A DNA stretch of 64,000 nt from Bacteroidia bacterium (lineage in GTDB: Bacteria > Bacteroidota > Bacteroidia > Chitinophagales > Chitinophagaceae), in NCBI GenBank assembly GCA_030429205.1, contig JAUICZ010000001.1, forward strand, positions 1,974,806 through 2,038,805, in the 5' to 3' direction. The notes below the pieces were generated by a model. It had not been told where the DNA came from and did no database searches. It worked only from the letters and a program-made list of their open reading frames with translations. The position numbers were made by a program, and so were the translations under genes. The stretch's first letter is position 1. Each line of letters opens with the position of its first letter. Positions 52,836-62,049 of the stretch are shown here, one piece after another.

Positions 52836-53834
52836 GTGGTAAAAATAGGTAACATAGAGCTGGGTGATTTCCCGTTGTTGCTGGCGCCGATGGAAGATGT
52901 GAGTGATCCGCCATTTCGTGCAGTATGTAAAGAGCATGGTGCCGATTTAATGTATACAGAATTTATCTCGTCAGAAGGTTTGATACGAGATGCTATCAAG
53001 AGTAGGCAAAAGCTGGACATTTTTGATTACGAACGTCCAATAGGTATACAAATATTTGGGGGTGACGAAGAGGCTATGGCAATGGCAGCATCTATTGTAG
53101 ATACTACTTCGCCGGATATAGTGGATATTAATTTTGGTTGTCCGGTAAAAAAAGTAGTTAGTAAAGGCGCAGGTGCAGGTGTGTTAAAAGATATTGATTT
53201 GATGGTGCGTTTAACAAAAGCTGTTGTAAACGCGACAAAACTGCCCGTTACCGTTAAAACAAGGTTAGGGTGGGATGATAGTTCCAAGAATATAGAGGAG
53301 GTTGCTGAGCGATTGCAGGATATCGGTATTCAGGCGCTGTCTATCCACGGACGTACAAGAGTACAAATGTATAAGGGAGAAGCAGACTGGACGTTGATCT
53401 CAAAAGTAAAAGAGAACCCGCGTATCAACATTCCTATATTTGGTAACGGTGATATAGATACGCCGCAAAAAGCATTAGAATACAAGAATAAGTATGGTGT
53501 AGATGGTGTGATGATCGGTAGGGCATCTATCGGCTATCCGTGGATATTCCGTGAGATAAAGCACTATGTCAAAACAGGAGAGATAATGGCGCCACCCACA
53601 TTGGAGGAGCGTTTAGATGCTTGCCTGAAACATTTTTACGGATCAGTAAAATGGAAGGGAGAGCGTTTGGGAATATTGGAAATGCGCAGGCACTATGCCA
53701 ACTATTTAAAAGGACTACCCAATATAAAAGAGTACCGTACCAGGTTGGTGACAACAGATGAGCTTGTAGAAATTGAGCAAATATTTCAAGAGATAAAGAC
53801 GCATTATCAAGGTCTTGAAATGACTGCTCAATAA
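52836..53834 (+). CDS. dusB: tRNA-dihydrouridine synthase B-like
   Basis: 332 residues from the GTG at 52836 (VKIGNIELGDFPLLLAPMED); a TTG at 52827 would add three residues but lies inside the promoter element. FMN-binding TIM barrel with the catalytic Cys in INFGCPVKKVVSKGAGAGVL, the SIHGRTRVQMYKGEADW strand and GVMIGRASIGYPW phosphate-binding loop. Reduces uridine to dihydrouridine in tRNA. Confidence 0.94.
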   Translation: MVKIGNIELGDFPLLLAPMEDVSDPPFRAVCKEHGADLMYTEFISSEGLIRDAIKSRQKLDIFDYERPIGIQIFGGDEEAMAMAASIVDTTSPDIVDINFGCPVKKVVSKGAGAGVLKDIDLMVRLTKAVVNATKLPVTVKTRLGWDDSSKNIEEVAERLQDIGIQALSIHGRTRVQMYKGEADWTLISKVKENPRINIPIFGNGDIDTPQKALEYKNKYGVDGVMIGRASIGYPWIFREIKHYVKTGEIMAPPTLEERLDACLKHFYGSVKWKGERLGILEMRRHYANYLKGLPNIKEYRTRLVTTDELVEIEQIFQEIKTHYQGLEMTAQ

Positions 53835-53949
53835 AGTCATCACACTGTGTGTTTCGTATAATTGTTTTGTCAAATAAGGTATATATTATTGTTAGATTGC
53901 AATTATTGCCTTAGCATTGTATTTATACAAACCTTATAAAAGCACTATT

Positions 53950-55608
53950 ATGCGATACCTAACTCTAATTATGCTACTGGCTGCATTCTCGAAATTATCT
54001 TACTGCCAGCCATTTAACAATGTAAATAAGATTGATATTAATAATGTTAGCGCGACTATTCCCGTACATGGAGATTTGTTTTGGGATCCTGCTTCAGGTA
54101 ATGCCGGTGTCGATTTTCCTAAAGGTACCGGTTTGAACCCTACATTTTTGACTTCTTTGTGGATGAGTGCGCATACGTCTACTGCAAGGTATGTTGCAGC
54201 ACAGCTATATCGGCAAGCAGGTAATGATTACTGGCCGGGCCCTCTTACAGGTGCTAATCCTATTACAAATGTAGAGTCTTCAAAATGGGCTAGAGTATGG
54301 AAGGTTAGTTTCTTTGAGATTAATAATCACATAAAGAATACAAACCGAACTACAAGTAATACACCGAAAGATATTTTGGAGTGGCCAGCCAAAGGTAATA
54401 CCCGAGCTAAGGGTAATAACGGTTTAGCATTAACTGTTAGTCAAGACATGGCACCATTTGTAGATGTTGATAACGATGGGGTATATGATGCATTGAAAGG
54501 AGACTATCCGAAGATTAAAGGAGATCAAATGCTTTGGTGGGTGTTTAATGATAACGGACCAGCCCACGATAATACAAACGGCAGACCCTTAAATGTACAA
54601 GTTAAGGCCAGTGCGTACGCTTATAAACGTAATACCGTGTTGGATAATATTATTTACTTTGATTTTAATATCACCAACAAATCTATTATTGACTATAATG
54701 ATTTTCGAATTGCAACATTTGCTGACGTTGACTTAGGCTACTATAGAGATGATTACATAGGTTTCGACTCTGCCAGAAGAATGGGGTTCGTTTATAATGG
54801 TACGAAGATAGATGGAGCAGGGCAACAGAATGGTTATGGTACGCAAATGCCCATGTCCGGCTATGTTGTGTTAGAACAACCGGGAGACAATGCAAATAAG
54901 AATACTCCTTTGGGAGGGTTCGTATATTATAATAATGATGCTACTGTTATTGGTAACCCCCAAAACGATGTTGAGTATGATAACTATTTGAGGTCGAAAA
55001 TGAGAGACGGTTCTCCTTTTGTAAACGACTTTTCAGGAGCTCATATTATATCAGATGCCAGGGGTGTCGGGCCTGCTACTAAATATGTTTTTACAGGAAA
55101 CCCTGCTGACACAGCTGAGTGGTCTGAATGTAACTGTAACAACCCGGTAGGAGATAGAAGGTTTTTATTAACGTCTAACGATTATGCTTTTAAATCGGGT
55201 AGCACAACTACATTCTCGTTTGCATTAGTCGTTTCAGATTTAGATACTAATCAGGCCTGTCCAAACGTTGATTTGTCTTCGATAAAGAAGCTGGCAGATA
55301 CTGCACGCAATCGCTTCTTAAACCCACCTAAAAGCTATGTGTCGGTTGCAGGTGTAAGTAACGTAAACCATTTGCCATTATATCCTAATCCCGTAAAAGA
55401 GCAGTTGTACATTACGTTGCCAAACGCTGTGCAAGATGCAGCATCACAGGTTGTGATGTATAACACATTGGGTGAGAAAATGAAGTTTATTTATAAGTTC
55501 TCAGGCAGCAATATTCAAGTTGATACACAAACATTGCCTACAGGAGCATACTATATCATTTATGTAAGCAAAGGCATTCAGTATACGGGTAGGTTTATAA
55601 AAGAGTAG
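53950..55608 (+). CDS. T9SS-secreted protein of unknown function
   Basis: 552 residues from the ATG at 53950, starting a signal peptide (TLIMLLAAFSKLSYC). The mature part is large and beta-rich; a DVDNDGVYDALKGDYPKIKG segment resembles Ca-binding thrombospondin type 3 repeats. It ends in a type A T9SS sorting domain (NHLPLYPNPVKEQLYITLPN ... YTGRFIKE). Function unknown; surface or secreted. Its stop directly abuts the convergent permease gene. Confidence 0.85.
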   Translation: MRYLTLIMLLAAFSKLSYCQPFNNVNKIDINNVSATIPVHGDLFWDPASGNAGVDFPKGTGLNPTFLTSLWMSAHTSTARYVAAQLYRQAGNDYWPGPLTGANPITNVESSKWARVWKVSFFEINNHIKNTNRTTSNTPKDILEWPAKGNTRAKGNNGLALTVSQDMAPFVDVDNDGVYDALKGDYPKIKGDQMLWWVFNDNGPAHDNTNGRPLNVQVKASAYAYKRNTVLDNIIYFDFNITNKSIIDYNDFRIATFADVDLGYYRDDYIGFDSARRMGFVYNGTKIDGAGQQNGYGTQMPMSGYVVLEQPGDNANKNTPLGGFVYYNNDATVIGNPQNDVEYDNYLRSKMRDGSPFVNDFSGAHIISDARGVGPATKYVFTGNPADTAEWSECNCNNPVGDRRFLLTSNDYAFKSGSTTTFSFALVVSDLDTNQACPNVDLSSIKKLADTARNRFLNPPKSYVSVAGVSNVNHLPLYPNPVKEQLYITLPNAVQDAASQVVMYNTLGEKMKFIYKFSGSNIQVDTQTLPTGAYYIIYVSKGIQYTGRFIKE

Positions 55609-56682
55609 TTATTTAACCTGTCTGTAGAATAAATAACCGGCAAATACAGAAAATATAATATTGGGTATCCAAACAGCTAAAAGTGGGTCTAGACCCGCTT
55701 TTGTTGCGTAGGTATTTGTTAGCTGCATCGCCATAATATATAACGCACAAATAATGATGCCAATAGCTAAGTGTAGTCCGCTACCACCACGTACCCTTCT
55801 GCTGGCCATGCAGGCTGCTATTACAGTAAGTATTATAACTGCAAATGGTTGAGAGGTTCTTCTGTGCTTTTCTACATAGAAAAAACTGAGCGTTTCTCTC
55901 CCCCTTAGCTTTTCGCGTGCTATGTATCTATTTAATTCTGGTGTGGTGAGTGCATCTTTAATGGCTTCGTCTTCATCAAGATCGCGAGGTTTAAAAGGAA
56001 ACTCTTTTACCATCTCCGGCATTTCTTTGAATGTCTCACTCAAACTGTCGTTGGTTCTTATTCGAACGTTGAAGAGTTTCCAGTTGTTTTTTACAGTATC
56101 GTATGTGATGCGTTCTGCAAATATTTTTTCTTTTAGTTGTGTTCCTTCAATTGTTTCGGCTGTAAAACGGTAGCCAGTATTGCGTTTAAAATCGTAGCTC
56201 TGTAAATAAATGTATAGGTCTTTACTGAGTCGTAGGTGTACATTTTTATCAGTTGCTGATGATGCATAGTGCAAATATCTATTCTCAAAGGCAATACGTT
56301 CTTTATTGGCAGCAGGTACAATGTAGTGGTTGGCAATAAGTGATACTAAAGTCAGGAATACAGCACTGATGATGAAAGGACGCAATAACCGTTGGAAAGA
56401 TGTTCCCGAAGCTAGTATGGCAATGATCTCTGACTTGTATGCCATTTTAGAAGTGAAAAAGATGGCAGCAATAAACACAAACAAAGGAAAGAGTAAGGCT
56501 GTAATATGTGGTATGAAGTTTTTGAAATAGTTCAGTATTTCAATAGTTGGTACATCTTTTTTTACAAAGTCTTCTACTTTTTCAGAGTAGTCGATGACAC
56601 AGGCTATTATCACCAATATAAGTATGGCGTAAAAGAATGTTCCGATGAACTTTTTAATGATATACCAATCCAGTTTCTTCAT
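55609..56682 (-). CDS. LptF/LptG-type LPS export permease
   Basis: 357 residues from the ATG at 56682 (a TTG at 56685 precedes it). N-terminal helix IIKKFIGTFFYAILILVIIACV, further helices HITALLFPLFVFIAAIFFTS and PFIISAVFLTLVSLIANHY, a periplasmic jellyroll domain (about 130-240) and three C-terminal helices. This is the YjgP/YjgQ family that forms the LptB2FG complex moving lipopolysaccharide to the LptC bridge. F or G cannot be decided. Begins 8 bases after tgt. Confidence 0.9.
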   Translation of the reverse strand: MKKLDWYIIKKFIGTFFYAILILVIIACVIDYSEKVEDFVKKDVPTIEILNYFKNFIPHITALLFPLFVFIAAIFFTSKMAYKSEIIAILASGTSFQRLLRPFIISAVFLTLVSLIANHYIVPAANKERIAFENRYLHYASSATDKNVHLRLSKDLYIYLQSYDFKRNTGYRFTAETIEGTQLKEKIFAERITYDTVKNNWKLFNVRIRTNDSLSETFKEMPEMVKEFPFKPRDLDEDEAIKDALTTPELNRYIAREKLRGRETLSFFYVEKHRRTSQPFAVIILTVIAACMASRRVRGGSGLHLAIGIIICALYIMAMQLTNTYATKAGLDPLLAVWIPNIIFSVFAGYLFYRQVK

Positions 56683-56690
56683 CAACTATG

Positions 56691-57821
56691 CTACAACCTT
56701 TGTTTTAATACAGGTATCATTTTATTCTTCCATTCAGCAAAATCGCCCTGTAAAATATGGTGGCGCGCCTGCTTAACCAAATGCATGTAAAAAGCCAGGT
56801 TGTGTATGCTGGCAATTTGTTTGCCCAGCAGCTCGTTGGCTACAAATAAATGGCGCAAATAAGCTTTAGTATAAAAATTACTGATGGTATTCTCTATACC
56901 GTTATCAATAACGCTAAAGTCATCTTCCCACTTTTTGTTTTTGATATTGATGACCCCTTGTGATGTAAACAACATGCCATTTCGCCCGTTGCGGGTAGGC
57001 ATTACACAATCAAACATGTCTACCCCCAGACTGATGTTCTCCAGTATATTCCATGGAGTACCTACGCCCATCAGGTAACGAGGCTTGTCTTCGGGTAGTA
57101 TATTACAGCACAAGGCACACATTTCATACATCATCTCTTCGGGCTCACCAACAGACAGTCCGCCAATGGCATTGCCATCACATTCCATATTTGCAATAAA
57201 CTCAGATGATGCTTTTCTCAGGTCGCTAAACGTGCTGCCTTGTATGATTGGGAATAACGATTGTTCGTAGCCATACTTAGGTTCAGTGTTACTCATCTGT
57301 TGCACACATCTGGCCAGCCAACGGTGCGTTAACTCCATAGAGGTTTTGGCATAGCTGTATTCGCTGGGGTAGGGCGGACATTCGTCGAATGCCATGATGA
57401 TGTCTGCACCGATGCTTCTTTGTATGTCAATTACATTTTCCGGTGTGAATAAGTGCTTTGAACCGTCTATGTGTGATTGGAACACGGCGCCCTCTTCTTT
57501 TAGCTTTCTGTTGTTTGCCAGAGAGAATACCTGATAACCACCGCTATCAGTAAGTATAGGCTTATCCCAGCCAATAAACTTGTGTATGCCTCCTGCCTGC
57601 TCCAGTATGTTTGTACCGGGGCGTAAGTATAAATGGTAGGTATTGCCGAGTATGATCTCTGCTTGTACATCCTCTTTCAACTGTTGTTGAGTAACACCTT
57701 TTACACTGCCCACGGTACCTACAGGCATGAATATAGGTGTTTCTATATCACCATGTGCTGTACTGATGACACCTGCCCTGGCGCTCGATTTGCTATCTGT
57801 TACTGAAAGTTGAAAATCCAT
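56691..57821 (-). CDS. tgt: tRNA-guanine transglycosylase, zinc-Cys-less variant
   Basis: 376 residues, full length. Catalytic motifs are intact: DSGGYQVFSL, MAFDECPPYPS, GGLSVGE and the nucleophile Asp in FDCVMPTRNGRNG. The usual zinc site CxCxxC-x25-H is altered: the position just before AYLRHL reads IENTISNFYTK, with no Cys, while the His in IHNL is kept. It exchanges the wobble G34 for queuine precursor in tRNA. Followed on the same strand by the Lpt permease. Confidence 0.95.
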   Translation of the reverse strand: MDFQLSVTDSKSSARAGVISTAHGDIETPIFMPVGTVGSVKGVTQQQLKEDVQAEIILGNTYHLYLRPGTNILEQAGGIHKFIGWDKPILTDSGGYQVFSLANNRKLKEEGAVFQSHIDGSKHLFTPENVIDIQRSIGADIIMAFDECPPYPSEYSYAKTSMELTHRWLARCVQQMSNTEPKYGYEQSLFPIIQGSTFSDLRKASSEFIANMECDGNAIGGLSVGEPEEMMYEMCALCCNILPEDKPRYLMGVGTPWNILENISLGVDMFDCVMPTRNGRNGMLFTSQGVINIKNKKWEDDFSVIDNGIENTISNFYTKAYLRHLFVANELLGKQIASIHNLAFYMHLVKQARHHILQGDFAEWKNKMIPVLKQRL

Positions 57822-57913
57822 TTTAGTTGCTCAAAAGTCTGAAATATAAACTGAATAGCTTGTTAAACTATCGGCGTTAAGCAGTATTCAGTTTCTTTCC
57901 GTTTCTTTGTTAG

Positions 57914-59041
57914 ATGTTCGCAGAAGTAGTGTTTGCTGTTTTCCTGCTGTGCGTAACCATACAACTGGGTTATGTGCTCTACTTCTTTGTACATATTTTT
58001 TCTATACCTAAAGGAGGTACTACTTATATACCTTCAAAACCTGTATCTGTACTGATCTGTGCCAGAAACGAAGCTGAAAACCTAAAATTGCACCTGCCTC
58101 AAATTTTGTCGCAAAGATACACGAATGAGGCTGGTATCACACTATTTGAGGTGATAGTTGTAAATGACGCCTCTGGCGATGAGACGGCTACAGTATTGGA
58201 GGGGTTAAAGCATAAATACCCGCATTTGAAGGTGGTTACCATTACTGATGATGAGCCCAGAACCTATAAAGGCAAAAAATTTGCACTGAGTAAGGCGGTA
58301 GCCCAAGCAGAGCATGAAATAATCTTAATGACAGATGCGGACTGTATGCCTAGTAGCGTAGATTGGCTGGCAACAATGGTGCAGCCGTTTTACAAGGGTA
58401 AACAATTGGTGTTGGGGTATGGAGCATATACTACTCGTGCCAACTTGCTTAACTCTTTTGTGCGTTGGGAAACAATACACAGCTTTTTGCAATACAGCTC
58501 TTACGCGTTGGCTGGCAGGCCGTATATGGCTGTTGGTAGAAACCTTGCCTGTACTAAAGACTTGTTCAGAAAAGCGCAGGGAACTAAACAGTGGAATAAA
58601 TTACCCTCGGGAGATGATGATTTGCTGGTACAGGCTACAGGCAATAGAAAGAATATAACCGTGGTAGCAGACCGGTCTTCATTTACAAGTACGGCAGCAC
58701 CAGAGAACTGGCAACAGTGGTACCTGCAAAAAAGCAGGCATTTGTCTACAGGAAAGTATTATGGTTGGTTGACCAAAATGCTGTTAGCGATATATGGAGC
58801 AACTCATGCTTTTGTATGGCTGGGTTTCTTTGTATTGTTGTTTACAAACAATTGGGGACTGGCTCTTGGGGTGATGACAATGCGTTCTATAGTATATTGG
58901 TTGATATGGTGGCAAACAGCATGTGTGCTGGGAGAAAAAAAGCTGATCAGATTTTTCCCGCTCTTCGATTTTGGCTGGATGGTTTATAACTTTGCATTTT
59001 CGCCATACATATTCTGGAAAAACAAACAGCAGTGGACGTAA
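57914..59041 (+). CDS. Glycosyltransferase family 2, membrane
   Basis: 375 residues. N-terminal membrane helix (EVVFAVFLLCVTIQLGYVLY), GT-A domain with VSVLICARNEAENL, VVNDASGDET, DxD-like MTDADC and a late PSGDDDLL, then two to three C-terminal helices. Probably processive or polysaccharide/lipid transferring; donor and acceptor unknown. Its last 10 bases overlap rsmG, suggesting cotranslation. Confidence 0.9.
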   Translation: MFAEVVFAVFLLCVTIQLGYVLYFFVHIFSIPKGGTTYIPSKPVSVLICARNEAENLKLHLPQILSQRYTNEAGITLFEVIVVNDASGDETATVLEGLKHKYPHLKVVTITDDEPRTYKGKKFALSKAVAQAEHEIILMTDADCMPSSVDWLATMVQPFYKGKQLVLGYGAYTTRANLLNSFVRWETIHSFLQYSSYALAGRPYMAVGRNLACTKDLFRKAQGTKQWNKLPSGDDDLLVQATGNRKNITVVADRSSFTSTAAPENWQQWYLQKSRHLSTGKYYGWLTKMLLAIYGATHAFVWLGFFVLLFTNNWGLALGVMTMRSIVYWLIWWQTACVLGEKKLIRFFPLFDFGWMVYNFAFSPYIFWKNKQQWT

Positions 59042-59658
59042 TACAAAAGTATTTCTCTGATTTTACAGATAAGCAAACGGAGCAGTTTGCAGCATTAGGA
59101 GACTTGTATAAAGAGTGGAATGAGATGATCAATGTGATCTCTCGTAAAGATATAGACGCTTTGTACGAGAAGCATGTGCTGCACTCGTTGGCGATTGCCG
59201 CTATTGTGAACTTTAATAATGGTGCTAAGGTTGTTGATATTGGTACGGGAGGTGGGTTTCCTGGTATTCCGTTAGCCATATTCTTTCCGGAGGTAGAGTT
59301 TTTGCTGGTAGATAGTATTGGTAAGAAGATAAAAGTAGTAAATGCCGTAAAAGACGCTATTGGTTTAAAGAATGTAACAGCAGTTCATAGCAGGGTAGAA
59401 GAGTTAAAAGGTAAAAGCTTCGATTTTGCAGTTACAAGAGCGGTAGCTCCTTTAGCAAAACTATGGGGATGGATAAACCCGTATCTAAAAGAAGGGCAAA
59501 ACAGTGAGGAGTTGGCTAACGGACTTATATGCCTGAAAGGTGGCAACCTGGAAAACGAAATAAAAGAGTCGAAGCTAAAGGTACAGGCCTGGGCTGTTTC
59601 TGATATTTTTGAAGAGTCCTTTTTTGAAGAGAAGTATGTGGTGTATACCCCTAAGTAG
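59032..59658 (+). CDS. rsmG: 16S rRNA (guanine(527)-N7)-methyltransferase
   Basis: 208 residues from a GTG at 59032. N-terminal LYKEWNEMINVISRKD, then HVLHSLAIA, SAM motif VVDIGTGGGFPGIPLAI and a later VTRAVAPLAKLWGW. Methylates G527 of 16S rRNA. Overlaps the upstream glycosyltransferase by 10 bases. Confidence 0.95.
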   Translation: MDVIQKYFSDFTDKQTEQFAALGDLYKEWNEMINVISRKDIDALYEKHVLHSLAIAAIVNFNNGAKVVDIGTGGGFPGIPLAIFFPEVEFLLVDSIGKKIKVVNAVKDAIGLKNVTAVHSRVEELKGKSFDFAVTRAVAPLAKLWGWINPYLKEGQNSEELANGLICLKGGNLENEIKESKLKVQAWAVSDIFEESFFEEKYVVYTPK

Positions 59659-59949
59659 TTATTCCTCCTCTTTCAGCTTTCTATCTACATAAAAAGGGGC
59701 AAAAGGTAATAGAGATGCGATAAATACCAGTGCCGCCTTACCAAACTTCCAGTTGTACTGTTGCCAAACCTGTAGTAGCATAGCGGCGTAAAGTACGAAC
59801 AGTAAGCCGTGTGCCCATCCGGTGTATTTAACAGCCTCAGGCAAATCCGCAAAATATTTTAAAGGCATGGCAATGAATAGCAGTAACAGGTATGATATAC
59901 CTTCTAAGACAGCTATTTGTCTGAACCTTTTTAGTGGACTCCCTTTCAT
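59659..59949 (-). CDS. DUF3817 membrane protein
   Basis: 96 residues with three helices: QIAVLEGISYLLLLFIAMPL, AHGLLFVLYAAMLLQVW and AALVFIASLLPFAPFYV, and acidic tail. Typical DUF3817 pattern with the EGISYL and GWAHG motifs. Function unknown; often next to unrelated genes. It starts beside a strong -7 element and its stop directly abuts the convergent rsmG stop. Confidence 0.9.
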   Translation of the reverse strand: MKGSPLKRFRQIAVLEGISYLLLLFIAMPLKYFADLPEAVKYTGWAHGLLFVLYAAMLLQVWQQYNWKFGKAALVFIASLLPFAPFYVDRKLKEEE

Positions 59950-59953
59950 GGCG

Positions 59954-59961
59954 CAAATATA
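59954..59961 (-). promoter_or_regulatory. -7 promoter element of the DUF3817 gene
   Basis: CAAATATA on the plus strand is TATATTTG on the minus strand, a TAnnTTTG match ending four bases before the ATG. No clear -33 element is seen. Confidence 0.45.
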
Positions 59962-60079
59962 GGGGCATAATAATTAGCATTAACGAACGTTATGAATAAA
60001 AATCCTTAATTTGTATTTGCGAAATTAAAATACGGCATTGTTTTTGTGCCATATTGACAAACTCAAAATCAGACACCCT

Positions 60080-61219
60080 ATGAAAAAGGTAACCGTTTCC
60101 CTTATTGTAGCTGCCGTAGTACTAGCAGTTGCATGTAACAAAAAAGCAGATAATAACACTACTACCCCCGTAACAACAGCATATTTAGACCTCCCAGATA
60201 CAACAACACAGTTTTTTGTATTTGGTAGTTCTGTTCAATCAGAGCAGGTAAACCAACAGGCACAGCTAGGGCGTGTATTGTTTTATGACAGACACCTGAG
60301 CATCAATAATGCTACTGCTTGTGCTGATTGTCATAAGCAAGAATATGCATTTTCTGATAATGCACAATTCAGCAGAGGGTTCGAAAATCGATTGACAGGT
60401 AGAAATTCTATGGCATTGCAGAATTTGGGGATGATCAATCTCAAACGTTCGTCTAATGGACAATTCTTACCTTCTTTCAATAGTTCTGTAAACTTATTTT
60501 GGGACGGAAGGGAAACCAATCTGGAAAATTTAGTTGTAAGGCCAATAGCTAACCATGTAGAGATGGGAATAAGTAATTTGGAAACCTTACCTGCAAAACT
60601 TCAAAAATTGCCTTATTATAACGACTTGTTTGTAAAAGCATATGGAGATAACACGGTTACACTAGAGCGTATATCTGAGAGTGTCGCTGTATTCTTAACG
60701 TCTATCACTGCTAATAATACGAGGTTCGACCAGAGCCGTATTAGTGGTGGAGGAACAGTAGAACTAAATGCCAGAGAGCTACACGGGCGTCAATTATTTA
60801 ACGTCAAATATAATTGTGCTTCATGCCATCAGTTAAACCCCGGACCTTATAATGCCAATATCGAGAACTTTGCGAACATTGGTTTAGATGAGCATACTAC
60901 AGACAAAGGTGCCGGCGCCATAAAAGGTGCAAATATGGATGGTGTGTTTAAGGCCCCAAGTTTGCGCAATGTTGCTGTTACTGCACCCTACATGCACGAT
61001 GGACGCTATGCTACATTAGAAGATGTGATAGACCATTACAGTAAAAAAATACAACCGCATAGTAATTTAGATCAGCGTTTGAGAGATAACGACGGTAAGC
61101 CTATGAAGATGAATATTACTGAAGATGAAAAACAATCTTTAGTAGCATTTTTAAGAACCTTTACCGACTACCATATGCTTACCGAGCCTATGTATCAAAA
61201 TCCGTTTAAAACCAGATAA
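60080..61219 (+). CDS. Diheme cytochrome c peroxidase (MauG/CcpA family) lipoprotein
   Basis: 379 residues from the ATG at 60080; the longer frame to 60038 precedes the signal. Lipobox VLAVAC, then two c-type heme sites, CADCH (Cys81, Cys84, His85) and CASCH (Cys246, Cys249, His250). The YMHDGRYATLEDVIDHY segment provides the Met and the peroxidase C-terminal signature. Reduces hydrogen peroxide in the periplasm using electrons from cytochromes. 33 bases before an outer-membrane barrel gene; co-transcription is likely. Confidence 0.92.
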   Translation: MKKVTVSLIVAAVVLAVACNKKADNNTTTPVTTAYLDLPDTTTQFFVFGSSVQSEQVNQQAQLGRVLFYDRHLSINNATACADCHKQEYAFSDNAQFSRGFENRLTGRNSMALQNLGMINLKRSSNGQFLPSFNSSVNLFWDGRETNLENLVVRPIANHVEMGISNLETLPAKLQKLPYYNDLFVKAYGDNTVTLERISESVAVFLTSITANNTRFDQSRISGGGTVELNARELHGRQLFNVKYNCASCHQLNPGPYNANIENFANIGLDEHTTDKGAGAIKGANMDGVFKAPSLRNVAVTAPYMHDGRYATLEDVIDHYSKKIQPHSNLDQRLRDNDGKPMKMNITEDEKQSLVAFLRTFTDYHMLTEPMYQNPFKTR

Positions 61220-61252
61220 TCTATACAAAACATACTGAACAACTGACACGAA

Positions 61253-61987
61253 ATGAAGCAATCAATTCTACTGATGGCATTAGCCCTATTTGTATCTACT
61301 GCCGTAACCGCTCAAGATGATAATGTACAATCATTGGCATTGCCTAAAACTAAAAAACTGAACCACCAGGTGGGGGTACAGATGAATGAACTGGTAAGGC
61401 AGGTATTCAACTTTAATGGTAACAACAACAATGTAAACAACCCTTACCTGTTGATATATTCTTTGAACTTTGCCAATAGTGGCTGGGGGATACGTGCCGG
61501 TGTTGGGCCTAACTTTAATAAGTTTACAGAGAACGACGGTGTGACGGATAGAGAGAACGACATCAACAGTATCAAAGCAAGGTTGGGTTTTGAGAAATCT
61601 TTCAGACTGTCTAAAAGGTGGAGTGCCGGTGCAGGTCTGGATGGTTTGTTTGGTACAGAGGATAATAAAACCATTACTAAGGTTACCTCTTTCGATACGA
61701 CTACTACCGAGATCAAAACCTCAACAGAAACAATAGGTGGCGGGGCAATGGCTTGGTTGCGTTACCATGTTACAGAGCATGTAGTAATAGGTACAGAAGC
61801 CAGTTTTTACTATACTACAGGTAAAGAAAAACAAGAGGTGAAGATCACTCAGCGGGGAGGTATTACTCCGGGCCCGGGGCCAATCATTACGCCTCCTTTT
61901 ACCACCACTACTACTACTTTCGATAATAAGATCGCTAATGGGGTATTTAGCCTGCCTGTGGTGTTCTACTTAATAGTGAAGTTTTAA
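61253..61987 (+). CDS. Putative outer-membrane beta-barrel protein
   Basis: 244 residues with a signal peptide (SILLMALALFVSTAVTAQ), then alternating aromatic/polar strands (LLIYSLNFANSGWGIRAGVG, RWSAGAGLDGLFG) and a C-terminal strand ending in Phe (VVFYLIVKF), as in outer-membrane proteins. A Gly/Pro/Thr-rich loop (GPGPIITPPFTTTTT) is near the C-terminus. I do not recognise a specific family. Follows the diheme peroxidase by 33 bases. Confidence 0.75.
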   Translation: MKQSILLMALALFVSTAVTAQDDNVQSLALPKTKKLNHQVGVQMNELVRQVFNFNGNNNNVNNPYLLIYSLNFANSGWGIRAGVGPNFNKFTENDGVTDRENDINSIKARLGFEKSFRLSKRWSAGAGLDGLFGTEDNKTITKVTSFDTTTTEIKTSTETIGGGAMAWLRYHVTEHVVIGTEASFYYTTGKEKQEVKITQRGGITPGPGPIITPPFTTTTTTFDNKIANGVFSLPVVFYLIVKF

Positions 61988-62015
61988 TACGGCTGTGTAC
62001 TTTTAAAGGTTTTCT

Positions 62016-62023
62016 TATTTTTG
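62016..62023 (+). promoter_or_regulatory. -7 promoter element of yebC
   Basis: TATTTTTG matches TAnnTTTG and ends 26 bases before the ATG at 62050. -33 element not evident. Confidence 0.45.
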
Positions 62024-62049
62024 CCTACGCTAATATTTAAAACACACTA

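Noticed and set aside
57902-57909. TTTCTTTG before the glycosyltransferase ATG as another leaderless promoter
   Set aside because: Second base of the element is T instead of A; not counted with the perfect matches.
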